Below are positions 26,677-35,681 of a stretch of 64,000 nt of DNA, one piece after another. Both the position numbers and the translations under genes were made by a program. This stretch comes from Aliidongia dinghuensis. Its GTDB lineage: Bacteria; Pseudomonadota; Alphaproteobacteria; ATCC43930; CGMCC-115725. The stretch is from assembly GCF_014643535.1 (NCBI RefSeq), contig NZ_BMJQ01000001.1:62001-126000 (forward strand). The letters are read 5' to 3'. The notes under the pieces were generated by a model. That model ran no database searches. It was not told where the DNA came from and saw only the letters and a list, made by a program, of their open reading frames with translations. How positions within the stretch are numbered: position 1 is the first letter of the stretch; every line of letters begins with the position of its first letter.

Positions 26677-28731
26677 CTATTTCCGGCGCGGCTTCTTGCG
26701 CGCGGTGTGCCGGTTGCACCAGTCGACGAATTCCTTGTACCAGAGCCGGGAGTTCTGCGGCTTCAGGATCCAGTGGTTCTCGTCGGGGAAGAACACGAGC
26801 CGGGCCGGCACGTCCTTGGCGCGCAGCGTGTTGTAGTAGGCCAGCCCCTGGTAATAGGGCACGCGGTAGTCGAGCTCGCCGTGCATGACGAGCGTCGGCG
26901 TCGCGAAATGCCGGGCGTAGTGATGCGGCGACTGGCGCAGCACCGCCGCCTCGTCCTCCCAGGCAAAGGCGCCCAGTTCCTTGCCGAGCCAGAAATAGCC
27001 GTCCGAGCCCATCATCGAGACCCAGTCGAAGCAGCCGGCGTGGCAGACATAGGCCTTGTACCGGTCGCCCCGAACATTGCCGTTCATATAGGCAACCATG
27101 TAGCCGCCGTAGCTGCCACCGGTCGCGACCACGCGGTCCGGGTCGATGGTGCCGGTCGCGAGCATATGGTCGGTGCCGGCCTCGATGTCGGCGAGCTCGC
27201 GCCGGCCCCAATCGGCGTTGATTGATGAGACGAACGCCTGCCCGCGGCCGGTCGAGCCGTGATAATTGACCGCCGCCACGACATAGCCGGCGGCGGCGAA
27301 GAGCTGCATGTTCCAGCGCCAGTGCCAGCCGTCGGTGACGCAGGTATGCGGGCCGCCGTGGATGACCTGCATCAGCGGCCATTTCGCCTTGCCGGGCTTG
27401 GCGGCGTCGAAGCCGGGCGGCGTCATGACCCACATCTGCACCGGGTCGCCGTCTGAGCCCTTGATCGTGACCGACTGGCTCTGCCCGAGTGCCAGCCGGT
27501 GGAGCAGCTTTGCGTTCAGCCGCTCGATCGCGCGCTCGCGGCTGCCGTCGCTGGCGGCGGCGAACAGGGCCGGCGGGTGGGACAGCGACGAGCGGGCATA
27601 GACGAGCGTGCGGCCGTCCGCCGACAGGCAGAGGTCGCCGGCGGTGCCGCCGTGCCCGGGGCCGCGGACGAGTTCCTCAGGCGTGCCGCCCGCGAGGCCG
27701 ATCCGCCAGATCGGCTGGGCCACCTCGCTCTCGGCGGCGAAATAGAGCGACTGGCTGTCGGCGGCCCAGACGAGTGGGGCCGCGACGCCGCGGTCCCAGC
27801 CCTCGGTCAACGGTGAGATCCGGCCGTTCGCCCGGTCGATGAGCCAGGCGCGATCCTGCTCGTTGTAGCGCTTGCCGACATGGCTCGACAGGAACGCCAG
27901 CCACTTGCCGTCGGGCGAATAGCGCGGCGTGCCGTTGATGCGCTCGCCGTCGATGGCGCCCGCGCCCGTCAGGTTCGTCCATTTCCCGCTCTTCACCTCC
28001 AGCGCCACGATCTGGGTCAGCGAGAAGGCGCGCGGATCGGGGTCGAAATCATAGGCGAATGCGATCTCGCGGCCGTCCGGGCTGATGTCGAACATGCCGG
28101 CGCCCGGATCCTGCGCCGGCAGGTAAAAGCGGGTGCCGGCGAACAGGTCGCGCGTCTTGCCGGTCTCGACGTCGACGACATGCAGGTGCGGCTTGCGGCC
28201 GCGCGGATACCAATGGTCCCAGAAACGGTAGTGGTTCTCCTCGACGATGGTCGCCTTGACCTTGTCGTTCTTCTCCTGGCGAAGCCGCTTTGCCTGCGCC
28301 TTCTCGTTGCCGAGCTCCGGCCAGACCCAGGACAGGAAAACGAGGCGCCGGCTGTCCGGAAACCAGCGTGGCTCGAAGGCGCCGGTCGCGAGGTTGGTGA
28401 CGCGCCGGGCCTCGCCGCCATCGGCCGCGATCAGATAGATCTGTTCCTCCTCGTCGGCGTCCTTGGTCTCGCCGCGCTTCGAGACGAAGGCGATCCATTT
28501 GCCGTCGGGCGACCATTGCGGATCGGCATCCTTCCGGCCGCGCGTCAGCTGCCGTTGCGTGCGCCCGTCGGTCGCGAACAGCCAGAGCTCGCTCGTGCTC
28601 TCGTTCTTGTCCATGTCGTAGCGCGTGACCGCAGCGCAGGCCCAGCGCCCGTCGGGCGACAGGGTCGGCGACCCGAGGCGTTTCAGGGACCAGAGATCGT
28701 CGATCGTGATCGGACGCGCGGAAGACGGCAT
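26677..28731 (-). CDS. S9-family peptidase (acylaminoacyl-peptidase / DPP type)
   Basis: 684 residues. The N-terminal beta-propeller (about 1-420) contains repeated SPDGRW and SPDGKW blades. The C-terminal alpha/beta-hydrolase domain carries the nucleophile Ser540 in GGSYGGY, an Asp in HGELDYRVPY and His653 in DENHW. These are the triad and layout of prolyl-oligopeptidase-family enzymes, which cut short peptides. There is no signal peptide, so it is likely cytoplasmic and involved in peptide turnover. It is a stand-alone gene. Confidence 0.93.
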   Translation of the reverse strand: MPSSARPITIDDLWSLKRLGSPTLSPDGRWACAAVTRYDMDKNESTSELWLFATDGRTQRQLTRGRKDADPQWSPDGKWIAFVSKRGETKDADEEEQIYLIAADGGEARRVTNLATGAFEPRWFPDSRRLVFLSWVWPELGNEKAQAKRLRQEKNDKVKATIVEENHYRFWDHWYPRGRKPHLHVVDVETGKTRDLFAGTRFYLPAQDPGAGMFDISPDGREIAFAYDFDPDPRAFSLTQIVALEVKSGKWTNLTGAGAIDGERINGTPRYSPDGKWLAFLSSHVGKRYNEQDRAWLIDRANGRISPLTEGWDRGVAAPLVWAADSQSLYFAAESEVAQPIWRIGLAGGTPEELVRGPGHGGTAGDLCLSADGRTLVYARSSLSHPPALFAAASDGSRERAIERLNAKLLHRLALGQSQSVTIKGSDGDPVQMWVMTPPGFDAAKPGKAKWPLMQVIHGGPHTCVTDGWHWRWNMQLFAAAGYVVAAVNYHGSTGRGQAFVSSINADWGRRELADIEAGTDHMLATGTIDPDRVVATGGSYGGYMVAYMNGNVRGDRYKAYVCHAGCFDWVSMMGSDGYFWLGKELGAFAWEDEAAVLRQSPHHYARHFATPTLVMHGELDYRVPYYQGLAYYNTLRAKDVPARLVFFPDENHWILKPQNSRLWYKEFVDWCNRHTARKKPRRK

Positions 28732-28835
28732 GGAGCTGCACCCGGTGATTGTGGGGGCGCGAGTTTAGACATGGTCCGCCCCGCAAACCACTGGACTCAA
28801 ATCACCTGCCTCAAATCACGGGCGTTCGCCTCAAA

Positions 28836-30077
28836 TCATGTGCGTTCGACAGTGCGGATGTCGATGCGCGAGGTCAGTGTCCGGTGCACCGGGCACCGGT
28901 CGGCGATCTCCATCAGGCGGGCACGGGCGGCCGGGTCGAGAGGGCCAACAAGCGTGATCTCGCGGTCGATCACGTCGAGCTTGCCGTCCTTGCTCTCGCA
29001 AGTCACGCAATCCTCGACATGTTCGCGATGATGGCGGAGCGCTACGCGGACGCGTTCCAGCGGCAGCTGCTTGCGGTCGGCATAGAGCCGGAGCGTCATC
29101 GCTGTGCAGGCGCCGAGCGCCGTCAGCAGGAAATCATAGGGGCCGGGTCCGACGTCGCCGCCGCCGACGGCGACCGGCTCGTCGGCGAGGAAGCGGTGGC
29201 GGCCGGCGCTCACCTGCTGATCGAGCGCACCGCGCCGCGTCTCCTCGACCACGACAAGGCCCGGCTCCTCAGCGGACTCATCCGCCGCCTCGGCCGCCAC
29301 TTCGTCCCCTGGGGCGGCGTCGGGCAGGTAGCGTGCCGCCCATTGCGCGATCAGGCCTGCGGCATATTCCGCGTCGGCCGCGCGGGCCAGCAGATGGTCG
29401 GCCTCGTCGAGCGAGACGAAGCTCTTCGGATGGCGCGCGGCAGCGAAGATCGCCCGCGCATTCTCGACGTCGACGATCCGGTCGACGGGCGAATGCAGGA
29501 TCAGGAGCGGCCGGCCCAGGTGCTGGATGCGCTGCTGCTGGTCCTGCGCACGGACATCGTCGAGGAAGCTGCGTCGGATCGTGAAGGGGCGGCCGGCGAG
29601 GTTGACCCTGGCCTCGCCCCGGGCTTCGATCTCGTCCGCCCGGTCGGCGAACAGACCGATAATATGGGCGACGTCGAACGGGGCGGCGATGGTCGCGACC
29701 GCACGCACCTCGGGTGCGGCCTCCGCCGCGGCCAGCACCGCCGCGCCGCCCAGGCTGTGGCCGACGAGCAGGCTCGCCGTCCGGCCGGTTGCCCGCATAT
29801 GGTCGAGCGCTGCCTTGAGGTCGGCGAGGTTGGTGCTGAAATTGGTGTTGGCGAAATCGCCGCCGCTGCCGCCCAAGCCCGTGAAGTCGAACCTGACGGT
29901 CGCAATGCCGCGCTCTGCGAGGGCGGCGGCAATGCGCGCTGCGACATGGATGTCCTTGCCGCAGGTAAAGCAATGGGCGAACAGCGCATAGGCGCGCACC
30001 GGCCCGGCCGGCAGGTCCAGCCGGGCGGCGAGGCGGTGTCCTTCTGCACTCGGGAAATCGAACCGCTCGACCGACAT
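28836..30077 (-). CDS. Alpha/beta hydrolase - OsmC fusion protein
   Basis: 413 residues. Residues 1 to about 250 form an alpha/beta hydrolase with LVGHSLGG as nucleophile elbow and the CFTCGKD segment usual for these fusions. A linker leads to an OsmC/Ohr-like domain (about 270-413) with GPGPYDFLLTALGACTAMTL and EDCVTCES, supplying the redox-active cysteines. OsmC domains reduce organic peroxides; the joined hydrolase may act on peroxidised esters. This two-domain protein is a known but little-studied family. CGGAGG precedes ATG 30077. A terminator separates it from the upstream MFS gene. Confidence 0.9.
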   Translation of the reverse strand: MSVERFDFPSAEGHRLAARLDLPAGPVRAYALFAHCFTCGKDIHVAARIAAALAERGIATVRFDFTGLGGSGGDFANTNFSTNLADLKAALDHMRATGRTASLLVGHSLGGAAVLAAAEAAPEVRAVATIAAPFDVAHIIGLFADRADEIEARGEARVNLAGRPFTIRRSFLDDVRAQDQQQRIQHLGRPLLILHSPVDRIVDVENARAIFAAARHPKSFVSLDEADHLLARAADAEYAAGLIAQWAARYLPDAAPGDEVAAEAADESAEEPGLVVVEETRRGALDQQVSAGRHRFLADEPVAVGGGDVGPGPYDFLLTALGACTAMTLRLYADRKQLPLERVRVALRHHREHVEDCVTCESKDGKLDVIDREITLVGPLDPAARARLMEIADRCPVHRTLTSRIDIRTVERT

Positions 30078-30096
30078 CTGCGCCTCCGCTTCGGCA

Positions 30097-30121
30097 AAAG
30101 GGCGCCCCGCCGGGGGGCACC
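30097..30121 (-). terminator. Rho-independent terminator after the DHA2-type MFS gene
   Basis: On the minus strand GGTGCCCC and GGGGCGCC pair (one G-U) around a CCGGC loop, followed by CTTTT. It begins 7 bases after the MFS stop and ends before the ribosome site of the hydrolase/OsmC gene. Confidence 0.7.
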
Positions 30122-30128
30122 GGCCATG

Positions 30129-31586
30129 CTATCGCGGGCGGGCGCACGCCGCAAAAGGGAGCTTCGGCAACCAGAGGGACAGGATGCCGCCCAGGGCCAG
30201 GAGGGCCACATTGCAGCCAAGGGCGATCGTAAAGGCATGCGCATAGTCGGCGCTGGTCCCGCCGGCGCCGAGCACGCCGTAGAACACGCCGCCGATGATG
30301 GCGACGCCCAGGGCCGAGGCGATCTGGAAGGTCGAGATCATGATGCCGGACGCGAGCCCGGCGTGGCGCGGGTCGATACCGCCGATCACGGCCGCGATGA
30401 TCGACGGCATGACCGTGCCGAACCCGATGCCGGCGCAGGCGAGACCCCATTCGAGCGTGCCCGTGAGCTCTCCGCCTGGCAGCACGCCGCTCGCGGCGAG
30501 CGCCGCGGTGCCGAAGCCCGCCACCTGCAGCGCGAAACCGATGGTGAGCGCACGGGGGCCGAGCCGGCGCATCACCGGAGCGGAGACGAGCGAGGCCGCG
30601 AAATAGCCGACGGCATAGGGCAGTGTCGCGATGCCGGCCTGAAGCGGCGACAGATGGCGACCGGTTTGCAGATAGATCGCGAAGGTCAGGTAGAAGGCCG
30701 ACAGCATGTAGAGCGCCGTCGCGATCAGGAGGCCGATGAGGAACCCGCGCTCGCGGAACAGTGCCAGCTCGACGAGCGGCGCGCCGCCGCGGTTGGTGAG
30801 CCGGCTTTCTGCCCGGATGAACAGCGCAAGGGCGCCCGGCGACAGGATCAGCATTGCGACGATCCAATGCGGCCAACCGGTCTCGCGCCCTTCGACCAGC
30901 GGATAGACCAGGAGGCCGAGCGTGAGCGACAGCAGCAGGACGCCAGGCAGGTCGAGCCTCTGGGCGTGGGCTGCGCGCGAATCCTTGAGGAACAGGAGCG
31001 CGCCGATGAATGCCGCCAACCCGACCGGCACGTTGATGAGGAAGATCGCCTGCCAGGTGAAGCCCAAGGGGTGGGCCGTCACCAGCACGCCGCCCAGGAT
31101 CTGCCCGCAGATGTTGGCGAGGCCGAAGGTGGCGCCATAGAGCGCGAACGCCCGGCCCTGTTCCGCCGGCGGAAATGAGACGCGGATCGACGCCAGCACC
31201 TGCGGCGCCATGATCGTCGCGGCGAGCGCCTGCAGGATGCGGCTCGCGATCAGCATGCCGGGCGAGCCCGCTGTACCGCACAGCACGGACGCCACGGTGA
31301 ACCCGGCGACGCCGATCATGAACATCCGCTTGCGGCCATAGAGGTCGCCGAGCCGGCCGCCGGTGATGAGGAACACTGCATAAGTCGCGGCATAGGCCGA
31401 GATCACGAACTCCAACGCGGCCGGCGAGGCGCCGAGGCTTCGCTGGATCTCCGGCAGGGCCAGGTTGACGACGGTAAAGTCGAGGATCGGCAGAAAGGCG
31501 CCGGTCAGCAGGACCGTCAGCGCGAGCCAGCGCCGAGCGTCCCGCTCCGGTTCCATGACGGGGGTATCGGCTTCGACGGCACTCAT
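30129..31586 (-). CDS. MFS drug-efflux transporter, DHA2 (14-TMS) type
   Basis: 485 residues with about 14 membrane segments. The opening LTGAFLPILDFTVVNLALP is the DHA2/EmrB-QacA signature (LD-x-TIVNVALP), followed by GGRLGDLYGRKRMF for the MFS loop 2-3 motif. It should export hydrophobic or cationic compounds by proton exchange. ATG 31586 is preceded by AGGAG. It starts 36 bp after the amidase stop on the same strand, so the two may be co-transcribed. Confidence 0.9.
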   Translation of the reverse strand: MSAVEADTPVMEPERDARRWLALTVLLTGAFLPILDFTVVNLALPEIQRSLGASPAALEFVISAYAATYAVFLITGGRLGDLYGRKRMFMIGVAGFTVASVLCGTAGSPGMLIASRILQALAATIMAPQVLASIRVSFPPAEQGRAFALYGATFGLANICGQILGGVLVTAHPLGFTWQAIFLINVPVGLAAFIGALLFLKDSRAAHAQRLDLPGVLLLSLTLGLLVYPLVEGRETGWPHWIVAMLILSPGALALFIRAESRLTNRGGAPLVELALFRERGFLIGLLIATALYMLSAFYLTFAIYLQTGRHLSPLQAGIATLPYAVGYFAASLVSAPVMRRLGPRALTIGFALQVAGFGTAALAASGVLPGGELTGTLEWGLACAGIGFGTVMPSIIAAVIGGIDPRHAGLASGIMISTFQIASALGVAIIGGVFYGVLGAGGTSADYAHAFTIALGCNVALLALGGILSLWLPKLPFAACARPR

Positions 31587-31622
31587 CGACCGCTCCTGCA
31601 AAAGATGCCCGGGAAAGGGGGC

Positions 31623-33026
31623 CTAGAGCGCTGGATGGCGCCGATGCCAATCGGTCGCCCGCTGAAAGGCATCGCCTGCGCGCACGAGCAGCGGCTCGTC
31701 GAGATGCCGCGCCACGAGCTGGAAGGAGAGCGGCATCCCCCTCGCGGTGAAGCCGCCCGGCAGCGTGAGCGTCGGCCCGCCCCACATGTCGAAGGGAGCG
31801 GCGAAGCGCAGAAAGCCCAGCAATCCTTCCGCCGTCGCGAAGAGCTCGGCCTCTTGGGCGATGGTGAAGTCGCTCAGCGGCTGGGTCGGGATGAGCAGCA
31901 GGTCGATGGAAGCGAACAGCTGCGTCAGCGCGCCGGCATAGGCGAGGCGCCCATGATGCGCTTTCATCACGTCGACGGCATCGGCGGCACGGCCTGTTTC
32001 GAGCAGCTGTGCGAGGCCGCCATACTCCGACGCCCGGGCGGGATAGGTCGTCTCGTGCACGATCGCCGCCTCAACGGCACAGAGCGTTGCCCAGGCTTCG
32101 GTGACCGCCTGCGCCGGCGGCACCCGGACCGCGGTGATGGTGGCACCCAAGCCTCGCAGAACCCGCTCCGCATCGCGCACCGCCGCAACGACGTCGGGAT
32201 CGCAATCCTCCTCGTTGTAGGCGGCATCGACGCCGATGCGGATGCCGTCGAGCTGCCCACCGAGCTGCCCACCAAGTCCGGCCAGATAGTCCGGCACCGG
32301 GGCCGGCAGGCTGGTGGGATCCTCGGGATCGAGGCCGGCGATGACGCCCAGCATTGCGCCGGCATCGGCCGCGGACCGCGTCATCGGGCCAATGTGATCG
32401 AGACTGTCGGCGAGCGCGAAGACGCCGTATCGGCTGACCCGGCCCCAGGTCGGCTTCAGACCCGTAATGCCGTTTGCCGCGGAGGGAAAGCGGATCGATC
32501 CGCCGGTGTCGCTGCCGAGCGCGCCGAAGCATAGCCCGGCGGCGACTGCGACGCCGGAACCGCTCGACGAGGCGCCGGCGTAATAATCCGCGTGCCACGG
32601 ATTGCGCGGCGGCGTCACCGTCGGATGATGCGTGACGAACGCGCCTTCGGTCAGTTGCAGCTTGCCCAGCAGCACGGCGCCCGCGTTCGTCAGCCGCTTC
32701 ACGACCGTGGCATCGAGCGCCGGCACGCGGTCCCGGTGGAGTGCCGTGCCGGCGGCGGTGACGATGCCGGCGGTGTCGCAGATGTCCTTGACCGCAATGG
32801 GAATGCCGTGCAGCGGCCCACGATAGCGTCCGGCGGCGATCTCCTCTTCTGCCCGGGCCGCCTGCGCCAGGGCCAGATCCGGCGTCAGGGTCGCATAGGC
32901 CTGCAGCGAAGGCTCGAGGTGGGCGATGCGTTCGACGAGCGCGCGGGTCAGCGCCACGGGAGAGAGCTTGCGGGCCCTGATGGCCGCCGCCGTCTCGAGC
33001 AGAGTCGCATAATGCAGTTCGGTCAT
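31623..33026 (-). CDS. Amidase-signature-family amidase
   Basis: 467 residues, normal length. The Ser-cisSer-Lys triad is visible: Lys in GIPIAVKDICDT, the Gly/Ser-rich signature GASSSGSGVAVAAGL, and the nucleophile region GSDTGGSIRFP. It hydrolyses an amide to acid and ammonia; the substrate cannot be told. It is divergent from a LysR gene that probably controls it. A 12-base tandem duplication (32250-32273) adds a repeated GGQL in a loop. Confidence 0.92.
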   Translation of the reverse strand: MTELHYATLLETAAAIRARKLSPVALTRALVERIAHLEPSLQAYATLTPDLALAQAARAEEEIAAGRYRGPLHGIPIAVKDICDTAGIVTAAGTALHRDRVPALDATVVKRLTNAGAVLLGKLQLTEGAFVTHHPTVTPPRNPWHADYYAGASSSGSGVAVAAGLCFGALGSDTGGSIRFPSAANGITGLKPTWGRVSRYGVFALADSLDHIGPMTRSAADAGAMLGVIAGLDPEDPTSLPAPVPDYLAGLGGQLGGQLDGIRIGVDAAYNEEDCDPDVVAAVRDAERVLRGLGATITAVRVPPAQAVTEAWATLCAVEAAIVHETTYPARASEYGGLAQLLETGRAADAVDVMKAHHGRLAYAGALTQLFASIDLLLIPTQPLSDFTIAQEAELFATAEGLLGFLRFAAPFDMWGGPTLTLPGGFTARGMPLSFQLVARHLDEPLLVRAGDAFQRATDWHRRHPAL

Positions 33027-33123
33027 CGATCGCCTCGCTTGTCGTCCCGTCGCGCTCTGCGGAGCGGCGCGAACAAGAGCAACCTAGCGGGCTCTTGAAG
33101 ATAATATAATAGAATGGTTAAAT

Positions 33124-33147
33124 ATATCAGAAATAACGATTGGATAT
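33124..33147. promoter_or_regulatory. Candidate LysR site between amidase and LysR genes
   Basis: ATATC-N14-GATAT inside an AT-rich 129-bp divergent spacer that also holds TATAAT at 33105-33110 (plus strand). This is a plausible but weak operator call. Confidence 0.25.
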
Positions 33148-33155
33148 GATTCGCC

Positions 33156-34010
33156 ATGGCGCTGGATGTCGACGCGGTGCAGGCGTTCGTGCTGGTCGCC
33201 GATCTGCAGAGCTTCACGCGCGCCGCCGAGGCGCTCGACACCTCGCAGGCGGCGGTCAGCGTCAAGCTGAAGCGGCTTGAGGATCGGCTGGGGGCGAAGC
33301 TGATCGAGCGGACGCCGCGGCTGGTCCGTCTCTCGTCCCGCGGCGCAGCCTTCCTGGGCGTCGCGCGGGAGTTCATTGCCGCCCATGAACGCGCCGTCGC
33401 CGGCCTCGCCGCAGCGCCGCAGCGCTTGTCGCTCGGCATCAGCGACCATGTTGCCGGGCCGGAGCTGCCCGTGCTGCTCGCGCGGCTGCATGCCTACGAA
33501 CCGTCACTCGTCATCGAGGTGCAGATCGATGCCTCGCGTCACCTGCTGGATGCCTTCGAGCGCGGGGCGCTCGATGCGGCGATCATTCGCCGCGAGGACG
33601 ACCGCCGCGACGGCGAAGTGCTGGCGCCTGAGCGTTTCGGCTGGTTTGCCGCAGCCGGCTACGAACATCGGCAGGGCGATGCGATCCGGCTGGCTTCTCT
33701 CGCGCCGTCCTGCGGCGTGCGCAACATCGCGACACGCGCGCTCGACGCGGCCGGTATCGGCTGGACGGAGGTCTTCGTGGGCGGGGGCATGGCCGCCGTC
33801 TCGGCGGCCGTCTCGGCCGGCCTGGCGATCGCGGCGCTCGCCTATCGCGTGGCCCCGATTGGCACCGTCGAGGTCGGCGAACGCCTCGGCCTGCCGGCGC
33901 TACCCGTCTCCGAGATCGTGCTGCATTCGACCCTGACGGACGCGCGCTCGCGCGGCGCGCTTCGCACACTCGCCGCCGCCTTTCGCGAGCATCGCGCGCC
34001 GACGACCTGA
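33156..34010 (+). CDS. LysR-family transcriptional regulator
   Basis: 284 residues. An N-terminal HTH (VQAFVLVADLQSFTRAAEAL, then TSQAAVSVKLKRLEDRLG) is followed by a LysR effector-binding domain. It is divergent from the amidase gene, with which it probably forms a regulator-target pair; the amidase/MFS unit is the likely target. Confidence 0.9.
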   Translation: MALDVDAVQAFVLVADLQSFTRAAEALDTSQAAVSVKLKRLEDRLGAKLIERTPRLVRLSSRGAAFLGVAREFIAAHERAVAGLAAAPQRLSLGISDHVAGPELPVLLARLHAYEPSLVIEVQIDASRHLLDAFERGALDAAIIRREDDRRDGEVLAPERFGWFAAAGYEHRQGDAIRLASLAPSCGVRNIATRALDAAGIGWTEVFVGGGMAAVSAAVSAGLAIAALAYRVAPIGTVEVGERLGLPALPVSEIVLHSTLTDARSRGALRTLAAAFREHRAPTT

Positions 34011-34080
34011 CATCACCGTTTGCATTGCAGCGAAACCGCACGCCACAATGGCAGACCAGTGCGCATGCCTGAGGGAAACA

Positions 34081-34500
34081 ATGGATCGGCAGAGCGAGAT
34101 GACGGAAAAGCTCGCGGTTATCACACCCCACCCCTCCGCCTTCAACGAGGCAGTGGGGCTGCGCCTCGTCGACTGGATCGAGGGCCGGGCGACGGTCGAG
34201 CTCGACGTGACCGGCGACCACCTGAACCGCAGTGGCTATGTCCATGGCGGCGTGCTCATGACGCTGATCGATGTCGCCTGCGGCTATGCCGGCACCTGGT
34301 CGCCGACCGCCGAGGGCGCTCGGCTCTGTGTGACGCTCGACCTTACGACCAGCTTCGTGGCGCCGGCGTGCGGCGGCCGGCTCACCACCGTCGCGACCGT
34401 CACCGGCGGCGGGCGCAAGATTTATTTCGCGCGGGCCGAGGTCCGCGACGAGGCGGGCCAACTGCTCGCCATGGGCCAGGGTTCATTCCGCTATCGGTGA
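34081..34500 (+). CDS. PaaI-type hotdog thioesterase
   Basis: 139 residues from ATG 34081, which has GAGGGA upstream; ATG 34048 in frame is less likely. The hotdog fold signature is clear: NRSGYVHGGVLMTLIDVACGYAG with the HGG-x-x-x-x-x-D active-site pattern, then TLDLTTSFVAPA. It hydrolyses acyl- or aryl-CoA thioesters. It stands alone, 70 bp after a LysR gene. Confidence 0.88.
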   Translation: MDRQSEMTEKLAVITPHPSAFNEAVGLRLVDWIEGRATVELDVTGDHLNRSGYVHGGVLMTLIDVACGYAGTWSPTAEGARLCVTLDLTTSFVAPACGGRLTTVATVTGGGRKIYFARAEVRDEAGQLLAMGQGSFRYR

Positions 34501-34637
34501 GCGGGCGCCGACGTGTTGGGTAGATGGCGAGAATGCCGGATATTCTCCGCTCGTCTGCCGTGCGGTTTCATGGGATAGTTGTGCTTCCATCGGACGGCAC
34601 CAAGTGCCGCTGAACCGCTGCCCTTAAAGGTGCGCCC

Positions 34638-34820
34638 ATGTCGATTTCCCCCGTTTCATCGCTGCTTTCCTCGTCGCCGCTCACCGCGTCGACCGCCGTC
34701 GGCGTGCAGAATTCCGTGCTGCACACCTCGATCGGCCAGCGTGCGATCAAGGACCAGATCGATCTCAGCAAGGAAGCCGTGGCCCTGCTCGTCGGCGGTG
34801 CCGCACCCGCCGCGAAATAA
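34638..34820 (+). CDS. Small YjfB-like protein
   Basis: 60 residues. A Ser-rich start (MSISPVSSLLSSSPL) is followed by a helix VQNSVLHTSIGQRAIKDQID and then EAVALLVGG. Size, N-terminus and helical end resemble the YjfB putative motility-protein family. The match is by eye and weak. AAAGGTG precedes the ATG. No motility gene is nearby. Confidence 0.5.
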   Translation: MSISPVSSLLSSSPLTASTAVGVQNSVLHTSIGQRAIKDQIDLSKEAVALLVGGAAPAAK

Positions 34821-34860
34821 TTCCGCGGGCACTGATGCCGGACGCTAGGATGCGCCCGGC

Positions 34861-35673
34861 ATGCCGCAGTTCTTTCGCATAGACGATCCTGACGACCCGC
34901 GCATCGCGGCCTATCGCGATGTCCGCGAGCGCGATCTGGTCGGTCGCGACCGCCAGTTCATGGCCGAGGGCGAGGTCGTCCTGAACGTGCTGGTCGCAAG
35001 CGCCCGGCACCGTATGGCGTCGGCGCTGATCGTCGACAAGCGGCTGGAACGGCTGAAGCCGCTGCTGACCGATCTCCCCGACGAGATCCCGATCTATGGC
35101 GCGTCGCAGGCGGTCATGGACCGGATTGCCGGCTTCCCGATGCATCGCGGCATCCTTGCGATTGGTGAGTGCACCGATCCGCCGTCCGCCGAGGCGCTGC
35201 TCGAGGGCCTGGGGCCGCGCGCGCTCGTGGTCCTGCTCGTCGGCATCGCCAACCACGACAATATGGGTGGCATCTTCCGCAACGCCGCCGCGTTCGGCGC
35301 CGATGCGGTGTTGCTCGACGCCACCTGCTGCGACCCGCTCTATCGCAAGGCGATCCGTGTCTCAGTCGGCGCCAGCCTGATGGTCCCCTTCGCCCGGCTC
35401 GCGACGGGGCAGGACCCGGTGGCGTTGCTTGATCGTTGCGGCTTCGAAACCTTATCGCTGAGCCCCGCCGGTGCGACGCCGCTGGCCGGGCTCGCCCGTG
35501 CGCCGCGGGTGGCGGCGCTGTTCGGCACCGAGGGGCCGGGCCTGCCGGCCGAGCTGCTCACCCGTACCCGCACCATCGCCATCCCTATGGCCGGCGGCTT
35601 CGACAGCCTCAATGTCGCGACGACGAGCGGCATCGTGCTGCATCATCTGGCCTGCGTGGCGCAAGAAGCCTGA
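34861..35673 (+). CDS. TrmH/SpoU-family RNA methyltransferase
   Basis: 270 residues. An N-terminal substrate-binding part precedes the SPOUT catalytic domain with its three motifs: GIANHDNMGGIFRNAAAFGA (motif 1), LFGTEGPGLP (motif 2) and IPMAGGFDSLNVATTSGIVL (motif 3, trefoil knot). It should 2'-O-methylate ribose in rRNA or tRNA; the target is unknown. The start is 40 bp after the small YjfB-like gene. Confidence 0.92.
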   Translation: MPQFFRIDDPDDPRIAAYRDVRERDLVGRDRQFMAEGEVVLNVLVASARHRMASALIVDKRLERLKPLLTDLPDEIPIYGASQAVMDRIAGFPMHRGILAIGECTDPPSAEALLEGLGPRALVVLLVGIANHDNMGGIFRNAAAFGADAVLLDATCCDPLYRKAIRVSVGASLMVPFARLATGQDPVALLDRCGFETLSLSPAGATPLAGLARAPRVAALFGTEGPGLPAELLTRTRTIAIPMAGGFDSLNVATTSGIVLHHLACVAQEA

Positions 35674-35681
35674 TCGGCTGA

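Noticed and set aside
29278-31785. An 835-codon open frame on the minus strand overlapping the MFS and hydrolase/OsmC genes
   Set aside because: It is another frame of two clear genes on the same strand, with Arg/Pro-rich shadow composition and no ribosome site.
32250-32273. 12-bp tandem duplication in the amidase gene as a possible frameshift or mobile-element scar
   Set aside because: It is in frame, adds four residues (GGQL) in a loop and leaves all catalytic motifs intact, so it is a minor length variant.
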